From positions 209,201-273,200 of the forward strand of contig NZ_JAUSTE010000004.1 of assembly GCF_030812675.1 (NCBI RefSeq): a stretch of DNA of 64,000 bases, written 5' to 3'. The DNA comes from Sinomonas atrocyanea. Its GTDB lineage: Bacteria > Actinomycetota > Actinomycetes > Actinomycetales > Micrococcaceae. The notes beneath the pieces are model-generated. The model was not told the origin of the DNA. It made no database searches and was given only the letters and a program-made list of their open reading frames with translations. The position numbers and the translations under genes were made by a program. Every line of letters starts with the position of its first letter. The stretch's first letter is position 1. Below, in pieces: positions 8,758 to 16,661 of this stretch.

Positions 8758-8818
8758 AACGCCGCATCAGGACATGCCGCAATCCCCACCGGATTCGGGC
8801 ATGTCCTGATGCGGCGTT
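8758..8818. repeat. Long intergenic hairpin (21 bp + 5 bp arms)
   Basis: Arms 8758-8778 and 8798-8818 are perfect 21-base reverse complements (left arm starts AACGCCGCATCAGGACATG). After a 2-base mismatch, AATCC/GGATT continues the stem to a 5-base loop (CCACC). It ends the symporter unit and precedes the tetR promoter. It could be a terminator or a member of a palindromic intergenic repeat family. Confidence 0.8.
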
Positions 8819-8868
8819 GCCGTCTCCGTGTCAAAGCACCTGTCCCGAGCCGATCTCGACTCGACAAC

Positions 8869-8900
8869 TTGCACGCAGTGCAAACTTGCACGTAGTGTCA
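8869..8900 (+). promoter_or_regulatory. tetR promoter with two TetR-type operators
   Basis: TTGCAC-GCA-GTGCAA (8869-8883) is a perfect 6-bp inverted repeat. TTGCAC-GTA-GTGTCA (8886-8900) is a second, imperfect copy 17 bases on. TTGCAC at 8869-8874 can act as -35 and TAGTGT (8893-8898) as -10, with an 18-base spacer; the start GTG follows 6 bases later. Both promoter boxes are inside the operators, which fits autorepression by the adjacent TetR protein. Confidence 0.75.
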
Positions 8901-8904
8901 TGGG

Positions 8905-9519
8905 GTGACCCCTGAAACCGCGTCGCGCCGCGAGCTGAACAAGGCCGCGACCCGCGAATCCATCATCGCCGCCGGACTCTCCCTCGCCTTGTCGCGCGGA
9001 CTCGGCGGCTTCACGGCCGAGGAGCTGGCCGATGCCGCTGGCGTCTCCCGGCGGACGTTCTTCAACTACTTCGGAAGCGTCGAGGAGGCCATCGCCGCCC
9101 CGACGTTCGGCTTCCTCGACCGCGCCCTCGACCAGCTCCGCGAGCGGCCGGCGGACGAGCCCCTCCTCGAATCCGCGCTCCACGTCCTCACCGGCCTCGC
9201 GGACAACGACCTCATCGAGCCGATGGCCCAGTCGTTCCTCGTGGCCGCCGGCCACGACCCCCTCACGCGCTTCCAGCTGCAGGCCTTCGACGACTGCGCC
9301 GACAAGATCGGCGCGGCCATCAGGGAACGCCACCCCCACCTCGGCAACGACCTCTACGTGGCCGCCCTGGCTGGCAGCGTCATCTCCTGCGGCAAGGCGG
9401 CCCTCGAGACCTGGATGGCCGAATCGGGGGGCGACCTCTCGCCGTCGTCCCTCACCCGGCTCCGCAGCCTCCTCTCCTCCGCCATCACCTACCTCAAGAC
9501 CGGCTTCGCCGCGCCGTGA
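8905..9519 (+). CDS. TetR family transcriptional regulator
   Basis: The 204-residue protein has an N-terminal TetR helix-turn-helix (RESIIAAGLSLALSRGLGGFTAEELADAAGVSRRTFFNYF, about residues 15-55) and a helical ligand-binding C-terminal part. It lies directly upstream of, and on the same strand as, the MMPL exporter gene, 63 bases away. It probably represses both through the two TTGCAC palindromes in its own promoter. The GTG start is leaderless by position. The inducer is unknown, but pairs like this usually respond to a hydrophobic or toxic substrate of the pump. Confidence 0.9.
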   Translation: MTPETASRRELNKAATRESIIAAGLSLALSRGLGGFTAEELADAAGVSRRTFFNYFGSVEEAIAAPTFGFLDRALDQLRERPADEPLLESALHVLTGLADNDLIEPMAQSFLVAAGHDPLTRFQLQAFDDCADKIGAAIRERHPHLGNDLYVAALAGSVISCGKAALETWMAESGGDLSPSSLTRLRSLLSSAITYLKTGFAAP

Positions 9520-9582
9520 GGCCCTTCCACTGCCACGTCCGCACCACCGCCCCGTCCGCTCCGTCCTGAATAGGTAAGGCCC

Positions 9583-12201
9583 ATGGCTTCGCTCCTCTAC
9601 CGCCTCGGCAGGTTCGCCTACGACCGCCGCTGGCTCGTCCTCGCCGCGTGGCTCGTCATCGTCGCGGCCGTGGGCGGCTCGGCCGCCGCGTTCCACGGCA
9701 GCATGACCAACAACTTCCAGATCCCGGGCACCGAGACCCAGCGCATGCTGGACAAGCTCAAAGCGGAACTGCCCTCCGCGGCCGGCGGGAGCGCGACCGT
9801 GGTCTTCACGTCCCCGGACGCGGCGTTCACCGAGGCCCAGAAGAAGGACCTCAGCGCCGCCCTGGCCAGGATCAAGGGCCTCGACGGCGTCCAGAACGTG
9901 ACGGACCCCTTCACCACACAGGCCCAGCTAGACGGCGCGGCCGCGAAGATCGCGGACGGGAAGGCCCAGATCTCGGCGAACGAGGCCAAGCTCGCGGCCG
10001 GGGCCCCCCAGCTCGAGTCCGCCAAGGCCACGCTGGATGCCACCAGGGCCCAGCTCGATGCCGGGCAGGCCCAGCTCGACGCGCAGAAGAAGGCCCTCGC
10101 GGCCCAGGGCCTGCCGGGGGCGGCGATCGCGCAGGCCACGGCCTCGGCGCAGGCCCAGCTCGAGGCCGGGCGCCAGCAGCTCGCCGCGGGCCAGGCGCGG
10201 TACGACGCCGGGAAGAAGCAGGCCGACGAGGGCGCCGCCAAGCTCGCGGACGCCAAGGCCCAGCTCGCGCTCGCCCAGCGGCAGGCCACCGCAGCCGAGG
10301 GCCTGCGCTTCGTCTCCGGCGACGGCAAGGCGGCCATCGCGTCGATCCAGTTCACCAAGTCGACCGATGGCCTCTCCCCTGCCCTGCGGCAGGAGGTCCA
10401 GTCCATCGCCTCGAGCGTGCCCGGGGTCAACGCCTACCCGAGCAAGGAGCTCACGCAGGACATCTCGCAGATCTTCGGCACGTCGGAGGGGATCGGCGTG
10501 GCCGTCGCGGCGGTCGTGCTGTTCGTCATGCTCGGAACGTTCGTGGCCGCGGGGCTGCCGCTCCTCATGGCCCTCATCGGCGTCGCGGTCGGCGTGGGCG
10601 GCACGTTCGCCCTCACCAGCGTGGTCTCGATGAGCTCGGTGACGCCGATGCTGGGCCTCATGCTCGGCCTGGCTGTGGGCATCGACTACTCCCTGTTCAT
10701 CGTCAACCGGCACCGCACCCAGCTGCTCGCCGGCATGGACCCGCGCGAGTCGGTGGCGCTCTCGATCGGCACTTCCGGCAACGCCGTCGTGTTCGCAGGC
10801 CTCACCGTGGTGATCGCCCTCGCGGCGCTCGTGGTGCCCGGGCTGCCCTTCCTCGCGGTCATGGGCCTCGCCGCGGCCGCCACCGTGGCCGTGGCCGTGC
10901 TGGTTGCCGTCACGCTCCTGCCCGCGGTCCTCGGATTCGCCGGCCGGCGGATCGTCTCCCGGCGCCGCTGGGCCAAGGCCCAGGCGGAGAACGCGAAGTC
11001 CGGCCACGCCGAGGAGGAGGCCCGCACGGACCTCGCCAAGGCCAACCGCGGCTGGGGCGCCTGGGTGACCAGGCACCCCTGGATCTCCGTGCTGGGCGCC
11101 GTCGTGCTGCTCGCCGTGCTCACGGTCCCCGCGGCGCAGCTGCGGCTCGCGCTCCCGGACGGAGGCTCGGAGCCGGCCGACTCGACCGCGTTCAAGGCCT
11201 ACGACGCCACCCGGACGTACTTCGGCGAGGGCATGACCGGCCCCATCATCGTGGTCGGCGACCTCCCCGCGGGCCTCGACGCTGCCTCCGCCCAGGCCAA
11301 GGAGTACGACGTCGCGGACCAGCTCCGCTCGGTGCCCGGAGTGGTCGCGGCCGTCCCCGGCACGGTCAGCCCCGACCGCAGGATCGCGGTGTTCCAGGTG
11401 ATCCCGAAGGAGGGCCCGGCCAGCGCGAGCACCGTGCAGGTGGTGCACGACCTGCGGGCCAAGGGCGCCGACATCCAGCAGAGCACCGGCGTGGCGATCG
11501 GCCTGACCGGGCAGACGGCCGCGAACGTGGACGTCTCCTCCAAGCTCGCCGACGCGCTCCCGCCCTACCTGACAATTGTCGTGGGCCTGTCCTTCCTCCT
11601 GCTCCTGCTCGTGTTCCGTTCGCTCCTCGTGCCGCTGCTGGCCACCGGCGGGTTCCTGCTCTCGCTCGGCGCCGCGTTCGGCGCGGTCGTCGCCGTGTAC
11701 CAGTGGGGCTGGCTCGGCCCGGTCTTCGACGTCACCCACCCGGGGGCCATCCTGAGCTTCATGCCGATCCTGCTCATCGGCATCCTGTTCGGCCTCGCGA
11801 TGGACTACCAGGTCTTCATCACCTCGGGCATCCGAGAGTCGTACGCGCACGGCGTCGAGGCGCACCTGGCCGTCCGGACGGGCTTCCACCACGCCGCCCG
11901 GGTGATCACTGCCGCCGCGATCATCATGGTCAGCGTCTTCGCGGGCTTCATCTTCAGCCACCTGACGATGGTCCGGCCCCTCGGCTTCGGGCTGGCCCTC
12001 GGCGTGCTGCTGGATGCCTTCGCGGTGCGCATGACCCTCGTGCCCGCCGTCATGCGCCTGCTCGGCAACGCGGCGTGGTGGCTGCCGCGCTGGCTCGCGC
12101 GGATCCTGCCGGACCTGGACATCGAGGGCGCCCGGCTCGAGCGCGCGGCGGCCTCGCCCGAGCGCAGCGACGAGGGCGAGCCGGAACCCGTGGCCCGCTG
12201 A
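9583..12201 (+). CDS. MMPL/RND family transporter
   Basis: This 872-residue protein is an RND-type exporter of the actinobacterial MMPL class. It has a TM helix at the N-terminus (about 15-35), a large outer-face domain, then two blocks of about five to six TM helices. The proton-relay region is GLAVGIDYSLFIVNRHR in block one and ILFGLAMDYQVFITSGIRE in block two. The first outer domain (about residues 110-240) contains a long Ala/Gln/Lys-rich coiled coil with repeated AQLDAGQAQLDAQKK-like units. It follows tetR without a terminator, so the pair is likely an operon. The start ATG has a weak AAGG 4 bases before it. The substrate is unknown (lipid, drug or siderophore are possible). Confidence 0.88.
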   Translation: MASLLYRLGRFAYDRRWLVLAAWLVIVAAVGGSAAAFHGSMTNNFQIPGTETQRMLDKLKAELPSAAGGSATVVFTSPDAAFTEAQKKDLSAALARIKGLDGVQNVTDPFTTQAQLDGAAAKIADGKAQISANEAKLAAGAPQLESAKATLDATRAQLDAGQAQLDAQKKALAAQGLPGAAIAQATASAQAQLEAGRQQLAAGQARYDAGKKQADEGAAKLADAKAQLALAQRQATAAEGLRFVSGDGKAAIASIQFTKSTDGLSPALRQEVQSIASSVPGVNAYPSKELTQDISQIFGTSEGIGVAVAAVVLFVMLGTFVAAGLPLLMALIGVAVGVGGTFALTSVVSMSSVTPMLGLMLGLAVGIDYSLFIVNRHRTQLLAGMDPRESVALSIGTSGNAVVFAGLTVVIALAALVVPGLPFLAVMGLAAAATVAVAVLVAVTLLPAVLGFAGRRIVSRRRWAKAQAENAKSGHAEEEARTDLAKANRGWGAWVTRHPWISVLGAVVLLAVLTVPAAQLRLALPDGGSEPADSTAFKAYDATRTYFGEGMTGPIIVVGDLPAGLDAASAQAKEYDVADQLRSVPGVVAAVPGTVSPDRRIAVFQVIPKEGPASASTVQVVHDLRAKGADIQQSTGVAIGLTGQTAANVDVSSKLADALPPYLTIVVGLSFLLLLLVFRSLLVPLLATGGFLLSLGAAFGAVVAVYQWGWLGPVFDVTHPGAILSFMPILLIGILFGLAMDYQVFITSGIRESYAHGVEAHLAVRTGFHHAARVITAAAIIMVSVFAGFIFSHLTMVRPLGFGLALGVLLDAFAVRMTLVPAVMRLLGNAAWWLPRWLARILPDLDIEGARLERAAASPERSDEGEPEPVAR

Positions 12202-12212
12202 GCGGGCGGGGA

Positions 12213-12218
12213 TAGGCT
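12213..12218 (+). promoter_or_regulatory. -10 box TAGGCT of a leaderless maf promoter
   Basis: TAGGCT ends 7 bases before the GTG at 12226, starting 12 bases after the stop of the MMPL gene. Confidence 0.5.
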
Positions 12219-12225
12219 GGGCCGC

Positions 12226-12939
12226 GTGAGAGTCCCCGCCGCGCCGCGCGCCCACCACCTCCAGCCGCACCCGCCCACGCTCATCCTCGCCTCGAAGTCC
12301 CCCGCCCGGACCAAGCTCCTCGAGGAGGCCGGGATCCCGCACCGGATCCTCGTCTCCGACGTGGACGAGGAGGCGGTCGCGGCCGGCCACCCCGACGCGA
12401 CCCCCGCCGAGACCGCGCTGCTCCTGGCCCGTGCGAAGGCCGAGGCCGTCGCGGCCCTGCCCGCGGCCACGGGCGCCCTGGTCCTGGGCTGCGACTCGGT
12501 CTTCGAGCTCGACGGCCAGGCACTGGGCAAGCCCTACACCGCCGAGGTCGCCCGCGAGCGGCTCGCGGCCATGAGCGGGCGCGCGGGCATCCTGCACACC
12601 GGCCACTGGCTCATCGACGTCCGCGGCCGGCTGGAACCCGGCCAGCGGGCAGAGGGGACGCACGACGCCGGCGCCGCGCCGGGGCACGGGCAGCTCGCCT
12701 CGGCGGGGGTCGAGTTCAGCGAGATGCAGCCCGCGGAGATCGAGGCCTACGTCGCCACCGGCGAGCCGCTGCACTGCGCCGGCTCGTTCACGATCGACGG
12801 GCTCGGCGGCGCGTTCCTGGCCCGCGTCGACGGCGACCCCCACGCCGTGGTGGGCCTGTCCGTGTCCACCCTGCGCGCCCTCCTGGCCGCCGCGGGGGTG
12901 CGCCTCACGGATTGGTGGGCGGCCGCCGTCGACCGCTGA
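12226..12939 (+). CDS. maf: Maf family nucleotide pyrophosphatase
   Basis: Maf proteins hydrolyse non-canonical or modified nucleoside triphosphates to monophosphates. The 237-residue protein shows the Maf opening motif ([19 protein letters not shown]), the catalytic-side [16 protein letters not shown], the KxxG-like GKPYT segment and the C-terminal [27 protein letters not shown]. An insertion of about 20 residues ([19 protein letters not shown]) sits in the middle. Its place just before the carboxylase alpha gene is commonly seen in actinobacteria, but a strong operator-promoter separates the two. The GTG start follows a TAGGCT box by 7 bases. Confidence 0.9.
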   Translation: MRVPAAPRAHHLQPHPPTLILASKSPARTKLLEEAGIPHRILVSDVDEEAVAAGHPDATPAETALLLARAKAEAVAALPAATGALVLGCDSVFELDGQALGKPYTAEVARERLAAMSGRAGILHTGHWLIDVRGRLEPGQRAEGTHDAGAAPGHGQLASAGVEFSEMQPAEIEAYVATGEPLHCAGSFTIDGLGGAFLARVDGDPHAVVGLSVSTLRALLAAAGVRLTDWWAAAVDR

Positions 12940-12942
12940 CAT

Positions 12943-13027
12943 TTTGTAGGTCCCCTACAAAGGATCGGCCCGCTACGCACGGAATCCGCCACCAATATGG
13001 GCGATTCCACCAAGTCGGCGCTAGGCT
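12943..13027 (+). promoter_or_regulatory. Operator-like palindrome and -10 box before accA (biotinylated subunit)
   Basis: TTTGTAGG-TCC-CCTACAAA (12943-12961) is a perfect 8-bp inverted repeat with a 3-base spacer, starting right after the maf stop. Its left arm TTTGTAGG is identical to the one before accD, where the right arm is CCTACACA. A TAGGCT -10 box stands at 13022-13027, 26 bases before the TTG start. The palindrome is about 60 bases upstream of the -10 box, farther than at accD, unless a second promoter exists. Confidence 0.7.
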
Positions 13028-13052
13028 TCCCGCAGTACAGAACGGAGTTGCC

Positions 13053-14840
13053 TTGTCCCTCAGCGCTGCCACCAAGCCCATCACGAAGGTGCTCGTCGCC
13101 AACCGCGGCGAGATCGCCGTCCGCGTCATCCGCGCGGCCCGCGACGAGGGCATCGCCTCGGTCGCCGTCTACGCCGACCCCGACCGGGACGCCCTGCACG
13201 TGCGCCTCGCGGACGAGGCCTTCGCGCTCGGCGGCACCACCGCGGCCGAGTCGTACCTCGTGATGGACAAGATCCTCGACGCGGCCGCCGCCTCCGGCGC
13301 CGACGCCGTCCATCCGGGCTACGGCTTCCTGTCCGAGAACGCCCACTTCGCCCAGCGCGTCATCGACGCCGGCCTGACCTGGATCGGCCCCTCCCCCGAC
13401 GCCATCGCCGCCCTCGGCGACAAGGTGCGCGCGCGCCACATCGCCGAGAAGGTCGGCGCCCCGCTGGTCCCCGGCACGGCGGACCCAGTCGAGTCCGCGG
13501 ACGAGGTCCTCGCGTTCGCCCAGGAGTTCGGGCTGCCCGTGGCCATCAAGGCCGCGTACGGCGGCGGCGGCCGCGGCATCAAGGTTGCCCGCACCCTCGA
13601 GGAGATCCCCGAGCTGTTCGACTCCGCCGTGCGTGAGGCGACCGCGGCGTTCGGCCGGGGCGAGTGCTTCATCGAGCGCTTCCTGGACGCCCCGCGCCAT
13701 GTGGAGACCCAGTGCCTCGCGGACTCCACGGGCCACGTCGTCGTCGTCTCGACCCGCGACTGCTCGCTCCAGCGCCGCAACCAGAAGCTCGTCGAGGAGG
13801 CCCCCGCGCCCTTCCTGACCGAGGAGCAGACCAAGCGCCTGTACGAGTCCTCGAAGGCCATCCTCAAGGAGGCCGGCTACCTCGGCGCGGGGACCTGCGA
13901 GTTCCTCGTGGGCCAGGACGGGACCATCAGCTTCCTCGAGGTCAACACCCGCCTCCAGGTCGAGCACTGCGTCTCCGAGGAGGTCACGGGCCTGGACCTC
14001 GTGCGCGAGCAGTTCCGCCTCGCCCGCGGCGAGGAGCTCGGCTACGACGACCCCGAGATCCGCGGGCACTCCTTCGAGTTCCGCATCAATGGCGAGGACC
14101 CGGGACGCGGCTTCATGCCCGCCCCCGGCACCGTCGAGACGCTGCGCTACCCGACGGGCCCCGGTGTGCGCGTCGACTCGGGCGTCGAGGCCGGCGAGGT
14201 CGTCTCCGGCAACTTCGACTCGATGCTCGCCAAGCTCATCGTCTCCGGCTCGAGCCGCACCCAGGCGCTCCAGCGGGCGCGCCGGGCCCTCGACGAGCTG
14301 GTCATCACCGGAATGCCCACGGTCGTGCCGTTCCATGCCGCCGTGGTTCGCGATCCCGCGTTCGCGCCCGAGGAGGGCCCGTTCTCCATCCACACCCGCT
14401 GGATCGAGACGGAGTTCGACAACACGATTGCACCGTACGCCGGCGGCCCGGCCGCTGCCGAGGGCGCGGACGACGACGGGGCGCGGCAGAGCGTGGTCGT
14501 CGAGGTGGGCGGCAAGCGGCTCGAGGTCACGATCCCGGCCGCGCTGTCCCTCGGCACCGCGCGGGCGGCCAAGCCCAAGAAGAAGGCCCGCACGGCCCGC
14601 GGCTCCGCGGCCACCGCGGCCGGCGGCGACGCGCTCACCGCCCCGATGCAGGGCACGATCGTCAAGGTGGCCGTCGCGGACGGCGACGTGGTCGCGGAAG
14701 GCGATCTCGTCGTCGTGCTCGAGGCCATGAAGATGGAGCAGCCGCTCACCGCCCACAAGGCCGGCACGGTCCGCGGGCTCGGCGCGGAGCCCGGGCAGAC
14801 CGTCGGCGCGGGCGCGGTCATCGCGACCATCGAGGACTGA
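13053..14840 (+). CDS. accA3: Acyl-CoA carboxylase alpha subunit (biotin carboxylase + biotin carrier)
   Basis: The 595-residue protein carboxylates its own biotin with ATP and bicarbonate and passes CO2 to the AccD beta subunit. Domains in order: biotin carboxylase N-domain ([20 protein letters not shown]), ATP-grasp ([34 protein letters not shown]) and BC C-domain. A charged Ala/Lys-rich linker (about 500-530) then leads to the biotinyl domain, with biotin on the lysine of EAMKMEQ (K560). The TTG at 13053 is chosen because GGAG ends 5 bases before it and translation begins [17 protein letters not shown]; the upstream ATG frame would cross the promoter. Modification by BirA (1504) is expected. 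Confidence 0.95.
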   Translation: MSLSAATKPITKVLVANRGEIAVRVIRAARDEGIASVAVYADPDRDALHVRLADEAFALGGTTAAESYLVMDKILDAAAASGADAVHPGYGFLSENAHFAQRVIDAGLTWIGPSPDAIAALGDKVRARHIAEKVGAPLVPGTADPVESADEVLAFAQEFGLPVAIKAAYGGGGRGIKVARTLEEIPELFDSAVREATAAFGRGECFIERFLDAPRHVETQCLADSTGHVVVVSTRDCSLQRRNQKLVEEAPAPFLTEEQTKRLYESSKAILKEAGYLGAGTCEFLVGQDGTISFLEVNTRLQVEHCVSEEVTGLDLVREQFRLARGEELGYDDPEIRGHSFEFRINGEDPGRGFMPAPGTVETLRYPTGPGVRVDSGVEAGEVVSGNFDSMLAKLIVSGSSRTQALQRARRALDELVITGMPTVVPFHAAVVRDPAFAPEEGPFSIHTRWIETEFDNTIAPYAGGPAAAEGADDDGARQSVVVEVGGKRLEVTIPAALSLGTARAAKPKKKARTARGSAATAAGGDALTAPMQGTIVKVAVADGDVVAEGDLVVVLEAMKMEQPLTAHKAGTVRGLGAEPGQTVGAGAVIATIED

Positions 14841-14880
14841 GTCCCTCCTCCGGGAAGCCGACCCCGCATCCGGGCGCCAG

Positions 14881-14959
14881 AGACCCCGCAAGAAGACGCC
14901 AGAGACCCCTCAACCGATCCTTCCGGTTGAGGGGTCTCTGGCGGACCTTTGCGGGGTCT
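14881..14959. terminator. Bidirectional hairpin between convergent genes (20 bp + 10 bp arms)
   Basis: An outer 10-bp stem (14881-14890 with 14950-14959, AGACCCCGCA) and an inner perfect 20-bp stem (14897-14916 with 14924-14943) enclose a symmetric 6x6 internal loop and a 7-base apical loop. The unit CGCCAGAGACCCC occurs twice on the left side (14875 and 14897). It lies between convergent carboxylase-alpha and MFS genes, so a two-way terminator built from a repeat family is likely. Confidence 0.75.
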
Positions 14960-14963
14960 TCGG

Positions 14964-16370
14964 CTAGGCCGAGATGTTCTCCTCGAACTTGGCGTCGCGG
15001 GTCTCCTTGGTCAGCAGCAGCGCGACGAACGTGAGCACCGCCGCGGCCGCCAGGTACACGCCGACCCACACCGTGCTGCCCTTGCCGAACTGCCACAGGG
15101 CGATCGCGACGAACGAGGCCGGCGCGGCGCCGAGCACGGACGAGAGGTTGTAGGCGATCGCCGAGCCCGTGTAGCGGACGTTCGCCGGGAACAGCTCAGG
15201 CAGGATCGCGGCCATCGGCCCGAACGTCGCACCCATGAGCGTGAAGCCCACGATCAGGCCGACCATCGCGGCGCCGGTGCCGGGCCCGAACATGAGGCCC
15301 CAGGCGAGGCCGAAGGCGAAGATGAGGCCGGTGACCCAGAGCAGGAACCGGCGGCGTCCGTACTTCTCCGCGAGCGGCCCGGAGACCACGGTGAAGATGC
15401 CGAAGAACACGACGCCGATGATGAGCATCCACAGGAACAGGCCGCGGTCGATCCCCAGGCCGGGGACGAACGTGGACGCGTCGAACGGCTTGCCGGCCTT
15501 CTGGGCGGCGGCGCGGGCGACCTCGACCTTGTTCGTCGCGGTGCCGTAGGTGAGCGTGAAGCTCGTGGTGAGGTAGAAGAGCACGTAGGTCGCGAGCATG
15601 ATGAACGTGCCGGCGATGACCGCGCGCCAGTGGTGCCGGAACGTCGCCGCGAGCGGGACCTTGGCGACCTTCTCCTCCTCGATGACCTTCTTGAACGAGG
15701 TGCTCTCGACCAGCTTGAGGCGCACGTACAGGCCGATCGCGACCATGATGATGCTGAACAGGAAGGGGATGCGCCAGCCGAAGTCCTCGAACTGCTTCGT
15801 GGTGAGGAAGCTGTTCATGACCACGTACATGACGTTGGCGATGATGAAGCCGATCGGCGCCCCGAGCTGCGGGAACGTGCCCCACACGGCGCGCTTGTTG
15901 GCGGGGGCGTTCTCGGTGGCCAGCAGCGCCGCCCCTGACCATTCGCCGCCGAGGGCGAGGCCCTGGAGGAAGCGGAACACCACGAGCAGCAGCGGGGCCA
16001 GCACCACCCAGCCCGGCGTCGTCGCCGGCGGGAGCAGGCCGATGAGGAAGGTCGCGAGCCCCATCGTGACCAGCGAGGCGACGAGGGTGCCCTTGCGTCC
16101 AAGCTTGTCGCCGAAGTGGCCGAAGACGACCGAGCCGACCGGGCGCGCGACGAACGCGACGCCGAAGATCGCGAACGAGGACAGGATGGCGTTGATGTCC
16201 GTGGCGTTCGGGAAGAAGAGCTTCGGGAACACCAGCACGGACGCCGTCGCGTACGCGTAGAAGTCGAAGAACTCGATGGTCGTGCCGATGAGGCTCGAGA
16301 AGATGACTCGGCCCTTCGTATTGGCCGACTGTGCGGCCGAGGGCTCCGTCACCGCAGATGTGGTGGACAT
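14964..16370 (-). CDS. MFS transporter, metabolite:H+ symporter (MHS) family
   Basis: This 468-residue protein has 12 predicted TM helices and the MHS-type features: FFDFYAYATASVLVFPKLFF near the N-terminus, GHFGDKLGRKGTLVASL (MFS motif A) and FLQGLALGGEWSGAALLATENAP. The family imports organic acids, betaines or shikimate-like compounds; the substrate here is unknown. The ATG at 16370 is chosen over the longer start because the protein then begins MSTTSAVTEPSAAQ, with about 35 soluble residues before TM1. It stands alone, convergent with the carboxylase alpha gene and divergent from the nitrate transporter. Confidence 0.88.
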   Translation of the reverse strand: MSTTSAVTEPSAAQSANTKGRVIFSSLIGTTIEFFDFYAYATASVLVFPKLFFPNATDINAILSSFAIFGVAFVARPVGSVVFGHFGDKLGRKGTLVASLVTMGLATFLIGLLPPATTPGWVVLAPLLLVVFRFLQGLALGGEWSGAALLATENAPANKRAVWGTFPQLGAPIGFIIANVMYVVMNSFLTTKQFEDFGWRIPFLFSIIMVAIGLYVRLKLVESTSFKKVIEEEKVAKVPLAATFRHHWRAVIAGTFIMLATYVLFYLTTSFTLTYGTATNKVEVARAAAQKAGKPFDASTFVPGLGIDRGLFLWMLIIGVVFFGIFTVVSGPLAEKYGRRRFLLWVTGLIFAFGLAWGLMFGPGTGAAMVGLIVGFTLMGATFGPMAAILPELFPANVRYTGSAIAYNLSSVLGAAPASFVAIALWQFGKGSTVWVGVYLAAAAVLTFVALLLTKETRDAKFEENISA

Positions 16371-16562
16371 GGCATCGCTTTCACATGCTGGACCGAGGAT
16401 TGACTTCCGGTCCGGGATTTGAGTACACGCCATCCTATGCCCGCCCCGTCCAGCCAACGGACAATCGGTTCACATGATGAGACGAAACTGAGTCTGCGGT
16501 TCCGGATGCCGGCGGGCACCCCGCCGGGCTCACGCGGGGCGCGCCGCCGGTGAGAGGGAGAT

Positions 16563-16616
16563 GTCACGGCCTGTTAACGGCTCTGGCTGCTGGCCGAAAC
16601 GCCCTGTTCCTAGCGT
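16563..16616 (+). promoter_or_regulatory. Nitrate operon promoter with GlnR-like half-site ladder
   Basis: Four 5-base blocks at exact 11-base spacing: GTCAC (16563), TTAAC (16574), GGCTG (16585), GAAAC (16596). The pattern matches the actinobacterial GlnR box gTnAC-n6-GAAAC repeated, with the third block degenerate. Ten bases after GAAAC comes TAGCGT (-10, 16611-16616). The same geometry occurs at nirB. GlnR activates nitrogen assimilation genes under nitrogen limitation. Confidence 0.65.
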
Positions 16617-16661
16617 GGGAGTCAGCCCAGAGAAGCCCACTCCCCCGCCCCAGGAGGACCC

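Noticed and set aside
9928..12942. Minus-strand open frame of 1004 codons
   Set aside because: It lies opposite the MMPL and maf genes, has no domain motif and shows shadow composition.
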